38,513 nt of DNA from Desertifilum sp. SIO1I2 (lineage in GTDB: Bacteria > Cyanobacteriota > Cyanobacteriia > Cyanobacteriales > Desertifilaceae). Below, piece by piece: positions 33,491-38,513 of this stretch. Both the position numbers and the translations under genes were made by a program. The notes under the pieces are model-generated. The model made no database searches and was not told where the DNA came from. It was given only the letters and a program-made list of their open reading frames with translations. Each line of letters starts with the position of its first letter. The first letter of the stretch is position 1. The stretch spans positions 1-38,513 of the forward strand of contig JAAHGE010000016.1 in assembly GCA_010672635.1 (NCBI GenBank), written 5' to 3'.

Positions 33491-35790
33491 AAATCGACGA
33501 TCGCCCAGTCACTCGCCTAGAACCCTCTTCTGGCTTGCGGAGAGAGAATTTTACCCGAATTTCCAAAAACGGCTTTGGCGATCGCTACAACGGCATCTCC
33601 CACTCCATGTCCTACTTTCAGGGCAAAGTCTATGTCGGCACCTCTCGCTGCAATCTGCAAATGATTGCCGTCAATAACCCCCCTTCCACCGCCGTCTGGC
33701 CCGTGAAATGCCCGGAAAACGTCTATCAACTCGATCGTCGGGCGCAAATTTGGTGCTACGACCCCACCAACCCCGCAGGAGGCTGGACAAACGCCTACAC
33801 CGCCCCGTGGGTGACGGGTAGCGACGGCACCGAAGTTCCCCAAGATATGGGCTATCGGGGTCAAGCCATCTTTCAAGGCACCAGCGACAGCGCCCCCACC
33901 CTTTACGTCTGCACCTGGTCCCCCTCCAAAGGGCCGGCCCCGCAACTTCTGCGATCGCAAGAGGGTCTGCACTTTGAACGCGTGGGGTCTTTAGGTTCTG
34001 GCGATCGCAGCTTCAACACCTTCCGCACCCTCTACCCCTTCAAAGGACGCCTCTTCACCGCCCCCACCGGACGCACCAAAGGCTACGGACAAGCCGACGA
34101 CTGCATGGCCGAGGCCACCGTCTACGTCACCTGCGACCCCCTCACCCAACCTTGGCAAGCCGCCAGCCCCCCCAGCTTTAACGACCCCACCAACCTTACC
34201 GCCTTTGAAATGGTGGAATTTAACAACCACCTCTATGTCGGTACGGTGAACGCCACCAGCGGCTATCAAATTTGGAAAACCAAAGCCGAAGGCGATCCGC
34301 CCTACCAATGGACGCAAGTTTTAGCAAACGGGGCCTACCGGGGCAACCTCAACGAAATGCCCGTCAGCATGACCGTCTTTAACAACGCCCTCTACATTGG
34401 CAGCGGCATCCAAAATGGCGGGTATGACAAGGTGTACCATATTGGGCCCGCAGGAGCCGAACTGATTCGCATCTATCCAGACGATACCTGGGATCTGATT
34501 GTCGGCGAAGCTCGTTTAACCCCCCACGGCTACAAATATCCCCTCAGCGATATTGGTCCCGGTTTTGACTCGCTCTTTAACGCTCACTTTTGGCGCAGCG
34601 TCGTTTATGAAGGCTGGCTCTATGTTTCCACTTATAACTGGAGTATCTTTTTACCCTATCTCAGCCAGCAAAATTGGTCTAACACCTTCAAAAAGCGGAT
34701 TCAAAAACTCGGAATTCACAACATCGTGCAAAAGTGGGGCGGCTGCGACCTCTGGCGGACTCAAGATGGCGTGCGCTGGTTGCCTGTCTCGCGCAATGGC
34801 TTAGATAATCCCTATAACTACGGCATTCGGACGATGGTTCCGACTCCCCACGGCTTATTTTTAGGCACCGCCAACACCTTTGGCCCAGAAGTCTGTTTGC
34901 GGGTTTCCTCTGGCGAGTGGACTTATGCTCCGAACCCCTCTAGCGGTACGGAGGTTTGGTTAGGCGTTCCTCCCCAACAAACCCCGGTGGTGGTTAAGAC
35001 CGAAGAACCCAGTCAAACGGTGGCGGAACTCAAGGAAAAATATGACGTGCGGATGTACGAACCGCTTGTGGATGAGTATTACGACTACAGCGACTTTTAT
35101 AGCTGGGGGTACTGGGATGCTCAAACCCAGACGCAAAAGGAAGCCTGCTTAAACATGATGGAGTTGTTAATTTCCCTGATTCCAGAAAAGCGAGGCAATA
35201 TTATTGATGTGGCTTGCGGTAAGGGAGCCACTAGTCGGTGCTTGCTGAAGTATTATCCGCCCTCGGCGATTACGGGGATTGATATTTCTGATAAGTTGAT
35301 GGATACCTGCCGCCAGAATGCGCCCGGTTGTGAGTTTGTGGTGATGGATGCTACGCGGATGGATTTTGCCGATGCTTCTTGCGACAATATGATCTGCGTT
35401 GATGGGGCGGGGTTATTTGACACGCGAGAACGCTTTCTGCACGAGGCGTTTCGGGTGTTGAAACCGGGGGGACGACTGATTTTATCGGATCGGTTGATTT
35501 CTAAGGCGGCAGTCAAGCGGCTGCGGTCAATTAATTGGGAAAATTATGTTCGAGATTTAAAAGAATACGACACGCTCTACCAGCGGGCGGGGTTTGACAA
35601 TGTGCAAATCTATGATGTAACGCCGGAATGTTTGGGCGGGTATACCGATCGCTTTTCTGATTTTATCTGTCGTAAGTTTACAACTCAGGCGATCGATCGC
35701 GATACGTTCAATAATTTTATGAGTTTTATTCTGTCGCGAACCATCATTATTCGCTATTACGTGTTTGTTTCGGCCCAGAAGCCGGTGTGA
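33487..35790 (+). CDS. Beta-propeller-like domain fused to SAM methyltransferase
   Basis: This is a 767-aa two-part protein. Residues about 15-505 repeat short blocks of the type F-x-x-x-L-Y-V-G-T with Asp/Trp-rich turns (KVYVGTS, TLYVCTW, RLFTAPT, HLYVGTV, ALYIGSG, WLYVSTY, GLFLGTA), consistent with a Kelch-like beta-propeller without a signal peptide. Residues about 525-767 are a class I methyltransferase: NIIDVACGKGATSR (about 571), ITGIDISD, VMDATRMDF and VLKPGGRLILSD. The gene starts inside the stop codon of the alpha/beta-hydrolase (ATGA), so the two products are made together. I do not recognise a characterised relative of this fusion. The propeller may bind the substrate or a polymer that the methyltransferase acts on. 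Confidence 0.85.
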   Translation: MKIDDRPVTRLEPSSGLRRENFTRISKNGFGDRYNGISHSMSYFQGKVYVGTSRCNLQMIAVNNPPSTAVWPVKCPENVYQLDRRAQIWCYDPTNPAGGWTNAYTAPWVTGSDGTEVPQDMGYRGQAIFQGTSDSAPTLYVCTWSPSKGPAPQLLRSQEGLHFERVGSLGSGDRSFNTFRTLYPFKGRLFTAPTGRTKGYGQADDCMAEATVYVTCDPLTQPWQAASPPSFNDPTNLTAFEMVEFNNHLYVGTVNATSGYQIWKTKAEGDPPYQWTQVLANGAYRGNLNEMPVSMTVFNNALYIGSGIQNGGYDKVYHIGPAGAELIRIYPDDTWDLIVGEARLTPHGYKYPLSDIGPGFDSLFNAHFWRSVVYEGWLYVSTYNWSIFLPYLSQQNWSNTFKKRIQKLGIHNIVQKWGGCDLWRTQDGVRWLPVSRNGLDNPYNYGIRTMVPTPHGLFLGTANTFGPEVCLRVSSGEWTYAPNPSSGTEVWLGVPPQQTPVVVKTEEPSQTVAELKEKYDVRMYEPLVDEYYDYSDFYSWGYWDAQTQTQKEACLNMMELLISLIPEKRGNIIDVACGKGATSRCLLKYYPPSAITGIDISDKLMDTCRQNAPGCEFVVMDATRMDFADASCDNMICVDGAGLFDTRERFLHEAFRVLKPGGRLILSDRLISKAAVKRLRSINWENYVRDLKEYDTLYQRAGFDNVQIYDVTPECLGGYTDRFSDFICRKFTTQAIDRDTFNNFMSFILSRTIIIRYYVFVSAQKPV

Positions 35791-35869
35791 GGTAAAGTCA
35801 TTCTAGGGGTTGATGCCAAGTTTTGAATGTCTCGGTTTTCTGGAGAAAGCAGGCATTCAGGTTAATTTG

Positions 35870-36138
35870 ATGAAGTGGTATCCTCTCAAGCTGGCGGCGG
35901 GTCGAGAATATGCTTTTGCCCAAAGAGCGATTCGCGCTCGCGATCCCTGCGGAAATCGCCGATCGTTTAGGGAAAAAGGATGTGCCCCCAACGGGAAAAT
36001 TGCCGAAACTTAGGAAATTAGCGGGTACAAGGAGGCAATGGGCACTCATCACCAATGGCGATGAGTGCCAGTCAAACGCTGCAACAATTAGTAGAAATGC
36101 ATTCGCCACATTCAAGACTCGGTGAAGTGAAGAGGTAG
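35870..36138 (+). pseudogene. Decayed mannose-6-phosphate isomerase (type I, cupin) N-terminus
   Basis: No intact reading frame spans this stretch, but pieces of one protein appear in order across three frames: MKWYPLKLAAGREYAFAQRAI (frame of 35870), then IPAEIADRLGKKDVPPTGK in the next frame, then GKIAET-stop-EISGYKEAMGT back in the first frame, then LITNG, then SASQTLQQLVEMHSPHSRLGE from 36061. Joined, they resemble the start of cyanobacterial type I phosphomannose isomerase-like proteins (YPLKL, EYAFG, GKIAETWEIS, ITNG, GQTLQQLV). The TAG at 36011-36013 replaces the expected Trp. At least three frameshifts are needed, and the remaining three quarters of the gene are gone. The assignment is from recalled motif order and could be tested by a frameshift-tolerant search. 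Confidence 0.6.
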
Positions 36139-36152
36139 AGGAGGCGATCGCC

Positions 36153-36812
36153 ATGTTTAAAGTGAGATTAATCAGTTTGGGGGCTTGCTTGCTGTTATTG
36201 GGGTGTCAGCCTCCCCAGCCTCAAGTTTCCCCAGAAGTTGCGAATGTGAATCGCGCGCAAGGGACGCAGATTGTTGCATTCGGTGATAGCATTACCGCCG
36301 GGGCGGGGGTGGGACAACAAGCGGCTTACCCCAGGCTTCTCAGCGAAATTCTCAATTTACCCGTCGTTAACCGAGGCAGAGGGGGAGATACCACGGCGAT
36401 CGCCCTCCAGCGCTTGCGGGAACAGTCCCTACAAGCCGATCCTTGGTTAGTCATTGTGGGTTTAGGGGGAAATGATTTTCTCCAGGGGGTACCGCTAGCC
36501 CAAACCGAAGAGAATCTCAGACAAATTGCGATCGCCCTCCAACAACAGGGGGCGATTGTTGTTATTTTGGGGATGAATGTTGAACCGTTTAATGGCGAAT
36601 ACGAGCAACTCTACCAGCGGGTAGCCAATGACACCCAAGCTTATTTAATTCCGGGAGTTTTAAAAGGTTTAAACGACCCCCGCTATCTGTTTGATGAAAT
36701 TCATCCCAACTCCGCCGGACACCAAATTTTAGCCAACCGCATCGCTGAAGGCTTAAAACCCATCCTAGAACGCCCCGATTTACCCCCAAACTCGCAGCCC
36801 CCAACGCCTTGA
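36153..36812 (+). CDS. SGNH/GDSL arylesterase-type lipoprotein (TesA-like)
   Basis: This is a 219-aa esterase or lysophospholipase of the SGNH hydrolase family. Block I is VAFGDSITAG with nucleophile Ser46. Block II Gly lies in NRGRGGDT. Block III is GLGGNDF (Asn107). Block V is Asp181-E-I-His184. The first 18 residues (MFKVRLISLGACLLLLGC) form a lipoprotein signal with Cys18 lipidated, unlike Escherichia coli TesA, which is a soluble periplasmic protein. It acts at the cell envelope on esters or thioesters. It follows the phosphomannose isomerase remnant and has no obvious operon partner. Confidence 0.92.
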   Translation: MFKVRLISLGACLLLLGCQPPQPQVSPEVANVNRAQGTQIVAFGDSITAGAGVGQQAAYPRLLSEILNLPVVNRGRGGDTTAIALQRLREQSLQADPWLVIVGLGGNDFLQGVPLAQTEENLRQIAIALQQQGAIVVILGMNVEPFNGEYEQLYQRVANDTQAYLIPGVLKGLNDPRYLFDEIHPNSAGHQILANRIAEGLKPILERPDLPPNSQPPTP

Positions 36813-37174
36813 TTAACTGAAAAAATTCTCAACACCCCGATCTCTTTGTCGGTTAGGTTAGCGTCAGCCAACCTAAGCCTGTTGCTGTTGGGTTGAACCA
36901 ACCTACAAAAAAGATTTGTCAGTCAACCAGCGCCTTAACTGTAACAAAAGTAAGTTCATCTTGAACAAGGGATATTGTTTCACTCTTCGCAGCTTTCCGT
37001 AGAAACCCGTTCCGGAATTGTCGCCGCCAAAACTATTCTTTCGGTAGAAGCTAATCGCCGAAGAGTCTTGTTAGAAATGATAAACGTGCTGCTTCTGACA
37101 ACCCAGTCCTCAGTAAAAAGTGCTGACAACTAGCCCAGTTAATGTTATAGCAACGGTTTGGTCATTCATCGATT
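36813..37174. other. Intergenic region with palindromic repeats and a short orphan frame
   Basis: This region of 362 bp has no convincing gene. Its left third holds the inverted repeats listed separately. From about 36975 to 37133 an open stretch without a good start reads, in part, SGIVAAKTILSVEANRRRVLLEMI. It vaguely recalls the start of a receiver-like domain but lacks its acidic motif and is too short to assign. An 8-bp direct repeat CTGACAAC lies near 37096 and 37123. The promoter of the GH13 gene should be at the right end, but no strong hexamers were seen. Confidence 0.4.
36854..36905. repeat. Cyanobacterial GTTGGGTTG/CAACCTAC palindromic repeat
   Basis: Two adjacent inverted repeats: TAGGTT (36854-36859) with AACCTA (36870-36875), and GTTGGGTTGAACCAAC (36887-36902) followed by CTAC. 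The second resembles the widespread cyanobacterial intergenic repeat ending in CCCAACCTAC, here with a shortened loop. It may act as a bidirectional transcription end for the esterase gene. Confidence 0.5.
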
Positions 37175-38513
37175 ATGTCTCATTTCATAGAATTTAAGTT
37201 ACTAGCTCCCCGGAACGCGTCTGCTTGCTTGATCGGTTCGTTTTCTGATTGGGAAGAAATTCCTTTAGAAAAGGACGATCGCGGCTATTTTCGCACGAAA
37301 GTTGAATTAGAAGATGGACGCTATCAATATAAATTTCGCGTGCAATCGCTTGAGGGAGAATGGATTGAAGTTAACGATCCTTATATTACAGAAATTGATG
37401 ATTCTACGGGGAATGGTATCCTGAATATTAAGCAGGGTCAGCGGATCGTGGATGATTATGTGTGGCAGCACGACGATCGATCCTTACCTGCTAACGAAAA
37501 TTTAATTATTTATGAATTATTAATCCCCGACTTTTCTAAAGAACGAGAGAGCGATCGCACTGGAGGACAGTATCAAGATATTCTCGCGAAACTCGATTAT
37601 CTATCGGAATTAGGGATTAATGCCATTGAATTAATGCCCTTAAATGAGGCTCCTGGCGAATATGCTTGGGGTTATACTCCGAGCTATTTTTTTGCCACTC
37701 AACCGCGTTACGGCTCCTCTAAAGACTTAAAACGGCTGATTGATGAATGTCATAGCCGAGGGATGCGGGTGATTCTCGATCAGCTTTGCAACCATTCTGC
37801 TGAAGAAAGCCCTCTATTTCAAATCGATCGCGAGTTTTGGTATTACAAAGACTTCCATCATCCCGATGCCGAGCCGAGCGATCGTTGGGGGCCGGAGTTT
37901 AATTATGAATACTATGATGAAGCGCTCGATCTGCGTCCGGCTTGGGCATTTATGGGCGATGTGGTGCGTTTTTGGATTGAAGAATATCATATTGATGGCA
38001 TTCGGTTTGATGCGCTCAAGCAATTAGATAATTACGATTTCTTGTATTGGGTGACAGAAAAATCCAAGCAAATTGCTGGAGATAAGCCGTTTTATAATAT
38101 TGGCGAATACATTCCAGAAACTCCCGATTTGGTGAGTCCTAATGGTCCAATGGATGGCTGCTGGCACGATAGCTTTCACCACTGTATGCAAGCGCATCTG
38201 GTGGGAGAGCGATTCGATTTAGAAGAGGTAAAAAATACTTTAGATGCCAGACGCCAGAACTATCCAGAGGGCGCGAGTAAGGTGGTGAATTATTTGACCA
38301 ATCACGATCGCGATCGCCTTTTAGCCAATTTAGGAAATCATCAGATTTTTGATGATGCGGCTTTCCGTCGGGCAAAATTAGGGGCGGTGCTGTTATTAAC
38401 GGCTTCGGGTTTACCTTTAATCTGGATGGGTGAAGAATTTGGGATGGATACCCGCAGCACGCCAAACGAACCGCAGAACCTCAAATGGTCGCTGCTCGAA
38501 AACGATCGCAATC
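37175..38513 (+). CDS. GH13 alpha-amylase/glucan branching enzyme-like protein, 3' truncated by window
   Basis: The frame opens at ATG 37175 and stays open for 446 codons to the window edge, so the C-terminus is missing. Residues about 1-90 form a CBM48-like beta domain (LIGSFSDW, GRYQYKFRV). A GH13 barrel follows, with NAIELMPLNE and GYTPSYFF, the conserved region I VILDQLCNHS, region II DGIRFDA with the nucleophile Asp, region III NIGEYIPE with the acid Glu, and region IV NYLTNHDRDR. All three catalytic acids are therefore present. The order is that of glycogen branching enzymes, maltooligosyltrehalose hydrolases and related glucan enzymes. Exact specificity needs the missing C-terminal part. 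It is unrelated in function to the PKS locus. Confidence 0.9.
   Translation, partial: MSHFIEFKLLAPRNASACLIGSFSDWEEIPLEKDDRGYFRTKVELEDGRYQYKFRVQSLEGEWIEVNDPYITEIDDSTGNGILNIKQGQRIVDDYVWQHDDRSLPANENLIIYELLIPDFSKERESDRTGGQYQDILAKLDYLSELGINAIELMPLNEAPGEYAWGYTPSYFFATQPRYGSSKDLKRLIDECHSRGMRVILDQLCNHSAEESPLFQIDREFWYYKDFHHPDAEPSDRWGPEFNYEYYDEALDLRPAWAFMGDVVRFWIEEYHIDGIRFDALKQLDNYDFLYWVTEKSKQIAGDKPFYNIGEYIPETPDLVSPNGPMDGCWHDSFHHCMQAHLVGERFDLEEVKNTLDARRQNYPEGASKVVNYLTNHDRDRLLANLGNHQIFDDAAFRRAKLGAVLLLTASGLPLIWMGEEFGMDTRSTPNEPQNLKWSLLENDRN

Noticed and set aside
33517..33972. Minus-strand open frame of 151 codons opposite the propeller domain
   Set aside because: Antisense to a well-supported gene, low-complexity Gly/Val-rich translation, no ribosome site.
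36975..37133. Short response-regulator-like gene
   Set aside because: No start with ribosome site, lacks the receiver acidic residues, and is about 50 codons long; noted only under the intergenic region.

Overview
The window is cyanobacterial chromosome. The octamer GCGATCGC (HIP1) recurs throughout on both strands, two genes encode C-terminal PEP-CTERM sorting signals, and the protein families (CYP110-like P450, PqqD/M50/HlyD fusion, PUFA-synthase-like PKS) fit a filamentous cyanobacterium. The genus is not determinable by eye. No rRNA, tRNA, insertion sequence or CRISPR array was seen.

Layout. Left flank (90-4025): a small alkaline-phosphatase-superfamily metalloenzyme (+), then a type-B carboxylesterase and a seven-bladed PEP-CTERM propeller protein (both -). 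Minus-strand tailoring operon (11295 down to 4139): P450, methyltransferase, two tandem SDRs, a double-domain family III CoA-transferase and a di-iron fatty acid hydroxylase, with gaps of 6 to 53 bp. A lipoprotein of unknown function (13281-11569, -) shares a 158-bp divergent control region with the plus-strand biosynthetic block. That block (13440-31034) runs: PqqD/pseudo-M50/HlyD membrane adaptor, PKS1 (KS-AT-DH-PPTase), FabG-like SDR, TauD-like dioxygenase, a roughly 490-bp structured leader with its own candidate promoter, and PKS2 (two NPD/PfaD-like barrels-KS-AT-ACP-KR-DH). Right flank: a PEP-CTERM metalloprotease, a Trm112-like gene (-), an alpha/beta hydrolase coupled to a propeller-methyltransferase fusion, a decayed mannose-6-phosphate isomerase pseudogene, a GDSL esterase lipoprotein, a repeat-bearing spacer, and the 5' part of a GH13 branching-enzyme-like gene that runs off the window.

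How the genes may work together (inference). PKS1 and PKS2 together carry two intact ketosynthases, two acyltransferases, one ACP, one ketoreductase, two dehydratases, one intact enoylreductase-like barrel and a PPTase. That is a complete iterative fatty-acid/polyketide machine with PUFA-synthase and enediyne-PKS features, split in an unusual way. The P450, dioxygenase, hydroxylase, SDRs, methyltransferases and CoA-transferase would oxidise, reduce, methylate and move the acyl chain. The HlyD-type adaptor would handle envelope placement or export. No thioesterase domain, glycosyltransferase, ABC exporter or dedicated regulator is present. The best guess is an undescribed oxidised, possibly O-methylated, long-chain secondary lipid.
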